A stretch of DNA of 64,000 bases from Lumbricus terrestris (lineage: Eukaryota; Annelida; Clitellata; Crassiclitellata; Lumbricidae): assembly GCA_949752735.1 (NCBI GenBank), contig OX457042.1, forward strand, positions 57,894,156 through 57,958,155, read 5' to 3'. Within the stretch, counting starts at the first letter, position 1. Every line of letters starts with the position of its first letter. The notes under the pieces were generated by a model. That model worked only from the letters and a program-made list of their open reading frames with translations. It made no database searches and was not told the origin of the DNA. A program made the position numbers and the translations under genes. Shown in pieces: positions 10,168 to 20,744 of this stretch.

Positions 10168-12758
10168 TGTAGTGTAATGTGATGGCAACGTCGCGTAATG
10201 GCGACGAGTAGAGATTGTGGCGAGAAGCCTAGGTTTTAGTTCCTTTCGATGAAATAAATTGTTTAGTTTTAACTTTGATCTAGGTTAGGTCATTGGGGGT
10301 AGGTAAGAATTTTTGCTTGTGTGTTTTATTGCATTGTTGTCTTTATTGCCACAGAAAAAAAAGGCAAAATGTTGTGTTTGCATGTAGTATCTAAAGTTTG
10401 ATGTGCATAACCTTGATTGCAGATTAAATTTTTGAATATAAAATGTGCTAGATTAGGAGCAAATTGCATTTGTGCATTGATTGAAAGGCAGTCTGCTAGA
10501 ATTTGGTGAATTATCCTGATGTATGCATTGGCCTGAGTAGTCGGTAAGTGAGTAAGTTGTAGACTAGTAGGCAGACTGATGTTGTTGCAGGCAGTAGGGA
10601 TTGCATGCGAAGGTGAGACTAAGGACCTGTTATTTGGTAAGAGCGGTAATCCGTCCAATCGTCGTTATTGGTTGCTCAAGTGTACTCTTTCCTGTGTGGA
10701 AATGGAGGTGTAGAGGTCATGGTGCATAGGTACGCTTCCCTAAGCGGTAAGGCCTGGTGTAGGTAGTTTCAGCCTTCATGTAATGTGTCTTGCCTGTAAT
10801 AATGATTAGTGCCAATGTCTATGATTTTTTTTCTTACTGAGAGAGTACGGCTGTGGCAATGGTTTGACATAGGATGATAGAATTCTTGAAGAGCACTGCA
10901 TAATTATATTCAGAATTGCTGTTGATACTTAACCATCTGTCCTGTTGAATAATAGTCTAAATTCTGATATAAAAGTTCGTGTAAGGATTAAATTTTGATT
11001 AGGCAGTGACTGGGAACCATTAGTTGTAATTGACTAAGAGTCTAAGGTGTGTATTGCCCTGAGGAAGTTAAGTAAGCAAATCAGTGGTAAACTTATGGGT
11101 AGACTGAAGTTGTTGCAGGCATTGAGGGTTGCATAGCAGAGGAGACTGGTGGTCTGTTAGTTAGATGAGCTGTAATCCGTCCAGTCGTAGTTATTGGTTG
11201 CTCGAGAGTTTTCCTGTGTGGGAATGAATGTGATGTACTCTTTCCGTTGGTGGAAATGGAGGTGAACTTTTTCCTGTGTGGGAATGAATGAGATGTAATA
11301 AGCGGTAATCCGTCCAATCGTCGTTATTGGTTGCTCGAGAATTTTCCTGTGTGGGAATGAATGAGATGTACTCTTTCCGTTGGTGGAAATGGATGTAAAC
11401 TTTTTCCTGTGTGGAAATGATGGTGATATATTCTTTCCGTTGGTGGAAATGTGTGTACTTTGTCCTGTGTGGACTTCCTGCGTAGAAAGGTGACGTAGAG
11501 GTAACAGCGTAGGTCATGGAGTCAATCCGTCCTAGTGGTCATAGGTACGCTTCGCTAAGCGGTAAGGCCTTATGCAGCTGGTTCAAGCCTTGATGTAACG
11601 TGTGGTGCCTGTAATAATGTGTCAGCTACTGATGTTGATGATTTGTGCTCGCTGGTAGTTAACTTTGGGCTGGGTACATAATGATGGAAGATGATTCCTA
11701 TTTGGTTTAGTTGGCTTTTGGATAGAAAACTGCTTTAAGTCAAAATTGCCGTCGGTTTCGTGCTAGTCTAAGTTTGTTGTTAATGTTGGTAGTTAATAAC
11801 ATGTTAATGGTGTTAGGATTATCTGTAGGATTTGGGGCCGAAGCATGATTGTATGTGTTAGAGGACATTCTCTTGGTTTGTGGCTTCGTGCTGTTGATGA
11901 AATGGATTGTAGTGCATTGTTTACTGTAACGGTTTGCTGTGCATTACCTGAAACCTGGGTGGGAGGATAACCCGAAAGCACCTGATAATGTGTAAGAGTA
12001 TGGATAATATTTCTATTGGGATTCCCAACTTTGCTTTAGTTCAGAGACTTTGTGTCTGGTAGTTAGTGGTCCCGGGTTCGTGGAAGCAGAGACTGGTGAT
12101 TAAACACCAATGGCCTGTATTCTGACGAGGATTGGGTAACCAATGGACGTAGATAAGTTAACCCTAGTGAGGTAAGGGCTGGTCTCGTGGTATGCTTTCT
12201 CTGAATAGCCTGATACCTTGACCTAATGTGCCTTTGCTGATTAGTGGTTTGCGTGGAGACGGGAGCGAGAGTGAGTTGGGGACCTTCAATTTAAGTAGAC
12301 GTCCCTCCTTCTTTTTGCTGGTGATTCCGAACAGATGGTTTCAGGGAATTGCCGAGCAAGGGTTACATGAGTATAAACATTGCTCTGCAGTCGCGTTGAG
12401 AATTTAGGCGACTGTGTTATTAGTGTTTAGTTATTATGAGTAAAGCTGTGCTAAGATGCTATACTTTGTATGCTTGAACTTTTACAGCAAGTGTTGCTAT
12501 GAATTTAATTAATTGATTTCTCATTTCGCGAATTAGGAACCCTGTTGGTTCTTGGAGTTAAAATGAGATTTCATATATCCGAAATATGTTGTGCACAGTT
12601 GCTGACGCAGAATTGCATGCTTTCTGTTCAGACTGTTCTTAGTTAGTATTGTCTTTCAGTATAGTTAATGATGACCTTGACTTAGCAACTCATGTGAAGC
12701 GGATTCAGCACGCGACCTCTGCTGAATTTTCCAGTAGTATGGAAAATTCGGGCTAAGT
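10168..12758 (+). other. Long 3' untranslated region of the Gypsy element
   Basis: There are 2.6 kb between the pol stop and the polypurine tract with no credible ORF, so no envelope gene. Blocks are repeated within it: AATCCGTCCAATCGTCGTTA followed by TTGGTTGCTC at about 10650, 11175 and 11305, TTTCCTGTGTGGGAATGAATG several times between 11210 and 11470, and a TAGGTACGCTTC/AAGCGGTAAGGCCT block at about 10730 and 11540. Confidence 0.7.
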
Positions 12759-12767
12759 AGGGGGGAG
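12759..12767 (+). promoter_or_regulatory. Polypurine tract
   Basis: A purine run ending GGGGGGAG lies directly before the TGTAGCG start of the 3' LTR, the expected plus-strand primer site for reverse transcription. Confidence 0.8.
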
Positions 12768-14223
12768 TGTAGCGTTTTGGAAAAAGCTACAAATCTTACT
12801 TACTTTTATCTGTATTGCGCATAACGTTTTTAGCTAATTCTATGCTGCGCCAGAGCGAGGCTGCAGACAATGCGCCAGACGCTCACGTGACCTCTTCGCT
12901 GACGTGGCGAAAGCGCGGGCGCCGCTGATAGGCCAAGAGCGTCGCGTGACCAGAAACGGCGGTAAGCAGCCGTTTCTGATTGGCTGTTAGGACAGAGAGC
13001 TTCAGTTGACGAGAAGCCGTGGATCGGGTGAGGTCTGCGTAGAGAACGAGGCAGTGGTTCGAGTAGAAATTTTGATTTAAAACATAAATTTTAGCGTTGT
13101 AAGTTTTCGAAAACTTATCTAAATTAATAATATTAAGAAGAAACCGACCGATTGTAGCCTCCGGTGAAATGAAATCGTAGGAACGAGGGAACCGACGTGA
13201 AATACAGGAAAGTATAATAAATTAGAGTGACATGTGCTGAATCCGCAAATGATTGAAAGTTGAAGACGCTATAAAATGTTAACATAGATAATATTGCATT
13301 TGATGTAGACAGTGAGAGTAAATCGAATTTGTATTACGCAACCTGAATACATTGAAATGTTTAATAGAAATAGCGGCGCATTGGAAAGACCATTATAATA
13401 TAGTAAACCAGTATGAAATACTGATTTCGATTAATTGCATTTCTTTTAATTAGTTAATGGCGTCACATTATTCTCTGTAATTAGACAAGAAACGGAAACA
13501 TAGAGGTAATAACTTTGAATGCAGAAATAGAACTTTTAGTTGTTGAAAAGTACAAATTGTGTAGAGACGCTTTGCAAATATTGTAGCCCTGTTAGAAATA
13601 CATTGCAGTCACATTGCATCAAACTGACAGGTATTGCAGGAAGAACTGAATCTGTGTAGATCATTGTGAATTGCATGTTATGTAAGTGCTAGTTAAGGAA
13701 TAAATAAAGTGTTGTGCATCTAATCGAAATTGAAGGTGGTTAAATGAGTGAAATGGAATTAGATGTGAATGGGGAAAGCCCCATGTCATGTGTCATCCCT
13801 TCCAGTGGGGACGCCCCAGAGGAATCGTACGATACAGAGGGAGGGCGGTCAGTTAGTAGTGTTGAGACGTTTGTAGAGCGCCCGACTGAAAAGACCAGGT
13901 ACCTTCCACTGAATCTTCAGGAGTTCGATTCCCTTTCACCCAAAGCTGCCGCTGGGCGAACGAACCCAGACGAGCACCGAAATGAGGGTGCTGTTGCCCG
14001 TCGACAAACGGCCCCGGAGATATGTCCTTTAGGCCCTGGTAACCGTGAAAGTATAGAACATAGACGTTCCCCCCTGTCGTCCACACCTGAAGTTCCCGAG
14101 CGTAGGTTCCTGTTGCCCCGGCAGTACGCCGCAGCGCTAGGGGGAAGCCTCGGAAGTGAGCAAGTAAGTGAGGCCACAATTGCACGAGCTCCTGCCCCTC
14201 TAGCGACTAGGGCGGGCGTTACA
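12768..14223 (+). repeat. 3' LTR of the Gypsy element
   Basis: It copies 3114-4569 base for base apart from T at 13064. It repeats the LTR-encoded start of the polyprotein (13744 to the LTR end, then a stop in flanking DNA at 14230-14232); that short frame is not a separate gene. Confidence 0.95.
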
Positions 14224-14553
14224 ATTCAATGACTCTTATTTCTTTTCTGCTCTATGATCTTTATCACAACGTTTTCCGTTCCTTGTCGAAATAAATATAT
14301 CCGTGTAATTGCATTTTAGGCCTAATAGACTACTAGGCCTATTATTCATGAATTGGCCGTTATGAATACCCTACCTGAGTAATATTGAGATTTTAGTTGA
14401 AGAGGTTGATACTAATTCTTGCTCAAATTAGACGAAGCTTAATTTCGGTAGCGTGTCACCATCCTACAAATTATAATTTTAAGCTTAGCTGAAGTTATCG
14501 AAACCTGTGTCTGAGCAGTTTGCTGGAAATTATTTTCAAAACATTGCTTTTAG
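14224..14553 (+). other. Intron sequence upstream of copy A exon 'X'
   Basis: From about 14353 the sequence matches the intron before the equivalent exon of copy B (39567 onward). The piece before that has no match I can see and contains two TAGGCCTA octamers. No F-box or CARD exon for copy A was found here or in 1-3113. Confidence 0.5.
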
Positions 14554-14901
14554 GTACAACAAAAATTGAACTGAAATTTCGAGGTGCGGAGTGTACAGCG
14601 TTAATGGAATCACAAATGCTTCGTCAGAAAATCGAAGATCTTCGAAACAGAAGGAAACCACAGTCACATCGAACTGACAAAATCATCAGTCAACTGAAGG
14701 ACGTAGGAATAGAAATCCTCAACTCTCACTTGGATAGACAGACTGTAGTCGTTTGGATCTGGTGTTGTTCACAATCAGCCCTTCAACATATTCAGAAGTT
14801 GTATGAATCGAATGAGTTGAGAGATGTTTTCGTCGAAACTTTTCAAACTCCGATTTCAATGGTAATCAGCGTAGATAGAAATCAATTCAAGAAAACCATT
14901 G
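14554..14901 (+). CDS. Copy A exon X (TRADD-N-like alpha/beta domain)
   Basis: It encodes a charged helix (MESQMLRQKIEDLRNRRKP), then SQLKDVGIEIL, a hydrophobic strand (TVVVWIWC), a helix (ALQHIQKLYESNELRDVF) and a final strand with SVDRNQFKKTI. The helix-strand-helix-strand layout with VVVWI.C.SQ..L..I resembles the N-terminal domain of TRADD and related domains in invertebrate CARD/NLR-type proteins. I infer this by pattern only. The exon is closely similar to 39771-40118 and 60665-61003. Confidence 0.6.
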
Positions 14902-15411
14902 GCAAGTATTTCTGAACTCTTTCGTCATAAAGGAAAATATCTGGAACATGTAATCAATACCACATGGGATCTTTGATTATTAATTAGTAAACGATTAAGT
15001 CAGCGCGTGTTAACATAATCAGCAGGATGGATGTTGAAGTGGACAATCCCTAAATGTAAATGTATGTGAATACTGTATAAATGTATAAGTCGTGAGACAG
15101 GGTGGCTGATTGGTTAGAGTGGTCGGACTGTAACGCGGAGAATACGGGTTCGATCCCTGTCCGAGTCGGTTGTTGTGTAAGGACCTAAAGCAAGTCTTTC
15201 ATTGCTCATCATCATCATCATCATCGTCGTCATCATCATCATCATCACCATCATCACTAATATCACCATCACCATCATCAAGTCACCATCATCGCCACCA
15301 TTATCACCATCATCATTAGTAGCAACTGCCTCATCGTCATCATGGTCGTCATTGTCTTCGTCTTTCCGTCGTCGTACTCCTCGTCATCAGCATTATCACC
15401 ATCACCATCAC

Positions 15412-15454
<43 letters not shown>

Positions 15455-15510
15455 TTCATCATCCTCATCGTCGTCGCCGTCGCCGTCGCCGTCGTCGTCA
15501 TCGTCATCGC

Positions 15511-15546
<36 letters not shown>

Positions 15547-16529
15547 TCATTTTTAACACAAATAAACTGCAAAAAGGAAGTAATAACTAACAGTCAATTA
15601 TTTGCGTATTCGTAGTTATTTTGTTCTCTATTTTGTTCTTTATTTTAGTCGTGTGTGCGTTTTCCATCAGTTTTGTTCAGAGAATCAAGACACAGAAATA
15701 TATAGGTAGATCTATGTATGTGCGCAGCGTGACTACGCTGCGAAACGAAATATACATACTCTTAGGATCGTTTTCTTTTGCTGCTAATCCTCCTATAATT
15801 CATGTCTTTGAAGACCAAAATCCATTTAATTGGCAACAAGAAATCGAATTAACAGGGATTAGATATCCCACAGTCAGTGGATCCAGTGAAAGAGAAAATT
15901 GTCTATACGTCACTGACTATGGTGCCAGAAGCGTTTGGAAGATAACAAGAGAAGAAAATGGCGGACACAAACTCATTAACTGGCTTCAAATTGATTATAT
16001 ATCACGTAGTCTGTCAGTGTCGACTGATGGTCGGCTTCTGGTTATAAATAATTCATCGTCTTCTCTGATGATCTACGGATCAGATGCAAAATTTATTCGA
16101 TCCATTCAGGTACCAAGAGACATCAAGGATCCTGTTCACGCAGTGGAAACATCCATCGGGAATTACATCATACTGAGTGTGTCGAATGAGTTGGATATGA
16201 AAATGTGGGGCATTAGCGAATTGAGCAGAGATGGACAGATGGTCATCCGTCGTTTTATTCCCTCAAATGAAACACAACAACTGAATGACCCTCAATATCT
16301 CACCATCGATTCAGACGATCGAGTGCTTGTGGCTGACTCTGGGAATGACAGGGTGATTCTCTTGGATTCCGATCTTAGATGGAACAGAATTCTTATTCCT
16401 CCAGGAGAGAAAGAAGAGCCGAGAATCTCACGGCCAAACAAAATGTGTTACGACGAAGAAAAGAAACAACTGATCGTCGGAGGAGAAAATCAACTTAATG
16501 TTTACTCTATAGGCCTAAGTCAAAAATGA
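14554..16529 (+). CDS. Copy A: partial TRADD-N-like/NHL gene (join 14554..14901, 15649..16529)
   Basis: Two exons are visible and join in frame (348 + 881 nt, entering with 2 nt of a split codon). Exon X follows the acceptor TTGCTTTTAG and ends at ACC ATT G before a GC donor (GCAAGT at 14902). The last exon follows TTCTTTATTTTAG and ends with TGA at 16527-16529. The product would be an alpha/beta domain followed by a 293-residue beta-propeller. The F-box and CARD exons found in copies B and D are missing between the window start and 14554. The Gypsy element inserted immediately upstream. Copy A may be a truncated duplicate, or its first exons may lie left of the window. There are no stops within the exons. 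Confidence 0.65.
15100..15195 (+). mobile_element. tRNA-derived SINE head in the last intron of copy A
   Basis: An A box-like TGGTTAGAGTGGTCGG and a B box GGGTTCGATCCC have tRNA spacing. The same insertion is in the same intron of copies B (40318) and D (61120), so it predates the duplications. It is a fossil, not a functional tRNA. Confidence 0.6.
15208..15544 (+). repeat. ATC/CATCAT microsatellite
   Basis: Interrupted (ATC)n with (GTC/GCC)n islands, about 100 bp upstream of the NHL exon acceptor. Equivalent tracts sit at 41020-41175 and 61730-62110. Open frames across it (poly-His/Ile/Ser) are artefacts. Confidence 0.9.
15649..16529 (+). CDS. Copy A last exon: NHL-type beta-propeller
   Basis: It encodes about 293 residues, starting VCAFSISFVQRIKTQ. 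The recurring blades contain NHL signatures such as YLTIDSDDRVLVADSGNDRV followed by ILLDSDLRWNRILI, and earlier ENCLYVTDYGARSVWKI. The length fits a five- or six-bladed propeller of the kind found at the C-terminus of TRIM-NHL proteins, a binding surface for protein or RNA. The exon ends shortly after QLIVGGENQLNVYS. Confidence 0.75.
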
Positions 16530-16619
16530 ACTCAGAATTTGCCAAATCTTCCCTCGATAACGAGAAACAAATTCCATTTATTAATTTGAATATTTAGCAG
16601 ATAATTTATAAGCAGGAAC

Positions 16620-17290
16620 TTACTTTTGTACCTCGCCTTAATCGTCTCAGTCGCTCCTGTTTCTATCAGCTGTGCCAGCTTCGCACTGTCGCTCGCTCTC
16701 TCTCAACTGGCGCTGCATCTACGTTTGTACATTCCTTTGTATCAGCTCGACTTGACTGCTTGTCCCTTTATGCTGTCTTACCATTTGGTTAGTTATCTTC
16801 TCTTGACCGTATTCCACGCGCTGCGGCACGCCTCATTGTTCAATTGCCCAAGTTTGGTCACGTTACAAATTACATTCTAGAGGTTCTGCAATGGCTCCCT
16901 GTTCGTCAGCGCATTGCATACAGAATCTCTTCCTTGATATGGCGATGCCAGCTAGGTCTTGCTCCAACTTACCTACTTGATCTTTGTCGGTCTGTGTTAA
17001 GTACTTGGACTGGTCGGTCCCTACGCTCGGCTGATAGGGAAGTGCAGCAGCTCTTTGTCCCATTTGCTCGTACCTCCATCATGCAGAGTCGTGCATTTTC
17101 TGTGGTTGGCCCAGTGGTATGGGATGGAATGGAATGCCCTCCCACTTGAGCTGAGCCTGTTCTCTATATCACTCTCTGACACATTCTATAAGCACTTTGA
17201 AACTGTTCTGTTTGTCCGTACTGGGGTCGGGAGCGCCCCTGCGTAGTTTCCTTGAAGAGGCGCTATAAAAATAATTGAATGAATGAGTCA
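16620..17290 (+). pseudogene. CR1/L2-like LINE 3' fragment
   Basis: Broken frames encode the region downstream of a non-LTR RT: RSCFYQLCQLRTVARSL, RIPRAAARLIVQLPKF, LQWLPVRQRIAYRISSLIWR and FSVVGPVVWDGM. The nucleotide tail is GGGAGCGCC...GAAGAGGCGCTATAAA plus a GAATGA run. It is 5'-truncated and frameshifted. It lies in the 3' flank of copy A. The same tail recurs at 32320, 35770, 36060 (inverted) and 58560. Confidence 0.75.
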
Positions 17291-17636
17291 TTCAATCAAT
17301 ACATGCAGAAACGGCATCTAATTCCAAACGGCCAAATTTTCAGTTGCGTGGTTCTTGCATATGAGGGCAGTTTTGATGTCGTAGGCCTATCTCCTTATCG
17401 TCCAATCAACGACGAGCTTTCTCTGGACAGACGACGATGCACTTTTAAACCGTGAGTGCAGTTACTGTACTGGAGATACGGCAAAAGAAATTGGAAATTC
17501 GAAAAAATCTGATAATGGACGTACGAAAGGTAGTTTTCGTTGAATATCTCTAAAACGACTTGTCGTATCTCCTAACGATTAAAAGTGATGAAGGATAAAC
17601 ACATATTTGCTATAAATTGGTTCTAGGATAAAAATA
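17291..17636. other. Unassigned intergenic DNA
   Basis: No gene or repeat recognised apart from a TAGGCCTA octamer near 17383. Confidence 0.3.
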
Positions 17637-17775
17637 ATGTCCCTGGACAAAAAGTACCCGGACAAAATGTCTCTGGGCAAAAAGTCCCCGGATAAAATGT
17701 CCCCGGACAAAAAGTTCTCGGACAAAATGTACCCTGACAAAAAGTCCCCGGATAAAGAAGTCCCCGGTCAAATAG
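17637..17775. repeat. Minisatellite arm (GGACAAAATGTCCCC units)
   Basis: About nine imperfect 15-bp units alternate GGACAAAAAGT and GGACAAAATGT with CCCCG linkers. The block is inverted relative to 20079-20388 and may be one arm of a large foldback element, or a separate half element. The left flank carries GGTTCT, similar to the foldback terminus GGTTCC. Confidence 0.55.
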
Positions 17776-18442
17776 ACCCTTTAAAGAACATAAAATCGCA
17801 TGTTCTTTTACGAGTGCCTCTGTATTTCGACAGCAGTTAAAAGAATTATTGTCAGTATTATTAGATCCATAAACCTTCTATTAAGGCCATATGCATTTTC
17901 TAAAATGTTTAGTGTATGTAATTCCAATCAAGCATGATTGAAAATTTAAAAAAATAGCGAATACATAATAAAAGACAATAAGTGTCAAAATATATTACAA
18001 TAAACGCGATAATCCTGGGCGATAATGTGGCTTCCACGGCTCGGACGCTACTTGTTCACGGGTCGGAATGGACGCCAGCCCACTTCTCCGTCTAAAGCCA
18101 CCCGAGTCACAGCCCTGTCTACATTCAGTGCTCAACTTTTGTTTACCGTATCCATATTCGCAGTCCCTGTCTAGAAGTCCAGGGTCAATCGCTTCTGTAA
18201 GAGAGAAAACACTATAATTGTACTCTGTGTCGGAGTCCGACCCTGCCTCTTTCGTGGTGATCGAGTGGGCAGAGCGTGACAACAAGTCCACTCTTTCTGG
18301 GGATAAGGGGAAAGTGTAACAAAACGCCAAGGGTGGTTGGTTGGGAGTTGCGCAGTGGCAAGGACGCTAGTGACTGGTTGGTCATCCACCAAACACCACG
18401 TGAACTCCCGGGCACCCGATGGGTCTGCACTCCTGCGATCCA
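17776..18442. other. Unassigned intergenic DNA
   Basis: No supported gene. Short open frames at 17995-18491 on both strands lack recognisable domains or splice context. Confidence 0.3.
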
Positions 18443-18832
18443 TATTGTGGCGCCGCACACCGTAATCAGCATTAAGTCGGAGATTACACATCAGAGATAT
18501 TAGAGAAATAGTACGTTTGTGATTTTAAATGTTTTTTCAAAATTTCCACAAAAAAATTTTTTCAAATTTTTTAAACTTCTTTTTTTAAAAGACAAGTAGC
18601 ACGGCTTTTTTAATGCTCTTGCTATGCAATTTTTTTTTACATTTTATTTATTTTAATTAATTAATAAATTGAATTAAATCACTTTTTTCCTTGTATCTTC
18701 GGCTAGAATAAAGCCAGAGCAATAATTTTTGTGTCATTTTGATGCCTGAGACAAGGCCTTTGAAATGATGCATCAAACACAATATGTTGCAAAATCACCT
18801 TAATGCTGATTTCGGTGTGCGGCGCCACAATT
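18443..18832. mobile_element. AT-rich MITE with long terminal inverted repeats
   Basis: The left end, ATTGTGGCGCCGCACACCG followed by TAATCAGCATTAAG, is repeated inverted at the right end (CTTAATGCTGATTTC, then CGGTGTGCGGCGCCACAAT). The arms of about 35 bp flank a 320-bp AT-rich interior with poly-T runs. It is non-coding. No clear target duplication was found, so the superfamily is open. Confidence 0.6.
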
Positions 18833-19179
18833 TTTCATGAGAAGAAACGGTGCTGCTTTTCTACACTTGATGTCATCAACTGGGTGGTTAATGTCTATAT
18901 GGGAGTGTCGTGTGTATTTGGATTGGTAGTCCTGAACTGGTGAGAGGCTCTCCATCATGCATCATCTTGTTTACCACGCAGGCTTGTAGTGAGTGCTGCA
19001 GGTGAGACCCTCCTGTCGTGCCGTGTGCTAATGTGCACTACGAACATGTTTCGACACTATACCTGGTCGATGGCACCGGGTGTCTACATGTGAAACCTGG
19101 ACACCGACTTAATGACATGGCAATACCCATTTCGGACCAAGTACCGACGTCTGTTCAGCGCGGTCGACTAAAAAGGGAA

Positions 19180-19510
19180 TGAGTCATTGGTCTCGATTGC
19201 CTGCTGAACGGGAGACACCCATGTTTAGGGTCAGCTCGGCTAGGCAAGCCGCTGCGAGCCTTCCCTCAGGAATCGTCAGTATGCATTCAAGTCCATCACG
19301 CTTGGTAAGTGGAACCAGTATGGTATTTTCTGTGCTGGAGGTAGACAGTCTTCTTGAAAAGTTCGGTTGCAAATGACAGTCAGGAACGGAAGTAGTACAT
19401 CCACAAATTCTTGCAGAAGGAACGTCGGCAAGTGGTCGAGTTCGCACCGAGTGATACAAGCGCCAAACTGCAAACAGCAGCTGCGAGCGTGACAAGATGC
19501 TAGCAACTAA
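19180..19510 (-). pseudogene. LINE reverse-transcriptase N-terminal fragment
   Basis: The minus strand encodes CELDHLPTFLLQEFVDVLLP, followed by a block like CNRTFQEDCLPPAQK, and in another frame VPLTKRDGLECI. This matches the region just before and at the start of a CR1/Jockey-type RT domain. It is frameshifted and truncated. The stretch 18833-19180 before it holds nothing I recognise. Confidence 0.55.
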
Positions 19511-20078
19511 GGAACATGAAAACTTATTGTCAAAAATCGATCTCTCATTATTAGAACAGCAATGCCAGTGCCAAGTAGCAAGCTCTCGACACTTTTCAGC
19601 TGTGCCAAGAAACTAAAGACATGTTCTGCACGGCATGCCCCCACCCCGGTATAGGCACGGTCTACATCCTGGTGCTAACGATCGATAAATAAGTTGTCGG
19701 CTGGTCGATTGCCCCCCCACCCCGAAAACATTCGTGATTGGGATTTAACAAACGATCCGGACCACACAATTTCAAATATGCTTAAAATAAATCAAAAACA
19801 GATGCAATGAAAACTGTCTAGGCTCCTTGGTGAACATGTACATTTCTGACGCAAGAATTAGAATATTTGTTTATCAAAATCTCGTGAACAAAACTGCAGT
19901 CTGCAATTGGTTGGTTAAGTTGGTTAATGAAGAATATTCTGTTCTATTGAAAAACAATAGAGCATTCACGTACATTTGGAAAAGCCAGTTCCATGTCAGT
20001 TCTTCTTGTCAATGTAGGCAACCTGCTGGTAGGCACCCCATGCGCTGGGTTCTAGTAGCCTACTCTTTTTCTACAGAC

Positions 20079-20388
20079 ATTTTATCCTGGGACTTCTCGT
20101 CCGGAGACATTTTATGCGAGGACTTTTTGTCCAGGGACATTTTATCCATGGACATTTTGTCCGGGGACATTTTATCCGGGGACTATTGTCCAGGGACATT
20201 TTATCCAGGGGACATTTTTTGTCCGGAGACATTTTATCCAGGGACATTTTGTCCGGGTACATTTTATCTCGGGACCTTTTCTCCAGGTACATTTTATCCA
20301 GGGACATTTTGTTCGAGGACGTTTTATCCGGGGAATATTTGTCCATGACAATTTGTCCGGGACATTTTGTCCGGAGACATTTTGTCTG
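20079..20388. repeat. Minisatellite arm (GGGACATTTTGTCC units)
   Basis: About 20 imperfect 15-bp units of the type GGGACATTTTATCC/GGGGACTTTTTGTCC, inverted relative to 17637-17775. The block ends with GGGGAACC, which would be the GGTTCC terminus of the foldback family. A LINE fragment abuts it. Confidence 0.6.
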
Positions 20389-20396
20389 TCCACGGG

Positions 20397-20593
20397 GAAC
20401 CCATTTCTAACATGGTCAACCAGAGTTTGTTATATTGTATCATGTCGAACGCTTTTGTGAAGTCAATGAAGCAGAAATATAGTGTTTGTTTCCTTTCCCT
20501 TACTTTTTCCAAAATTATTCGGAGGTTTGCCATTTGGTCAAGTGTGCTTCCTAGGTCTGAAACCTGCTTGTTTCTGGGCGATCTCACTTTCAA
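20397..20593 (-). pseudogene. LINE reverse-transcriptase fragment (motif A)
   Basis: The minus strand reads DQMANLRIILEKVRERKQ, then CFIDFTKAFDMI, the RT motif A region of RTE/I-like non-LTR elements. Only about 60 residues remain. Confidence 0.65.
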
Positions 20594-20612
20594 GTTCGGG
20601 TTGTATCCGTTC

Positions 20613-20744
20613 TAGTATCACTAGAAAACAAGAAAGAAAAAGAGGCAACAGCAAGTCCGTCTTCCAAACCTGCCTTATTGCGGAAACAATCGTACTATCG
20701 CACATGTCTCTCATGCAAGCAAGATTCTGTTACGAGTGATACTA
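20613..20744. mobile_element. Short MITE-like element
   Basis: A 10-bp inverted repeat TAGTATCACT/AGTGATACTA bounds 132 bp. Its left half, including AGGCAACAGCAAGTCCGTCT, recurs at about 21457-21515. Confidence 0.4.

Larger units (their letters stand above)
3114..14223 (+). mobile_element. Complete Ty3/Gypsy LTR retrotransposon
   Basis: This is an 11.1-kb element with near-identical 1456-bp LTRs, TGT...ACA ends, a primer binding site, one gag-pol ORF, a 2.6-kb untranslated 3' region, a polypurine tract, and a 4-bp target duplication ATTC (3110-3113 and 14224-14227). I saw one LTR-to-LTR difference by eye, A at 3410 against T at 13064, so the insertion is recent. It landed just upstream of the first visible exon of copy A, in the same orientation as that gene. 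Confidence 0.95.

Noticed and set aside
10168..12758. An envelope gene after pol
   Set aside because: No continuous frame, signal peptide or membrane segment is visible in this interval.
13744..14232. Second copy of the gag N-terminus as a separate gene
   Set aside because: It is the LTR-encoded start repeated in the 3' LTR, ending at a chance stop in flanking DNA.
14902..14915. TGA after exon X as the true gene end
   Set aside because: The stop is not conserved in copy D, whereas a frame-keeping GC donor and the downstream acceptor are conserved in all copies.
15113..15175. Possible tRNA gene with B box GGGTTCGATCCC (also near 40335, 63400)
   Set aside because: The acceptor stem does not pair over its full length and the copies sit in SINE contexts or duplicated introns.
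15202..15615. Long open frames encoding poly-His, poly-Ser or poly-Asp over ATC repeats (also 41020-41180, 61673-62153)
   Set aside because: They are microsatellite artefacts, open in several frames on both strands, and lie in introns.
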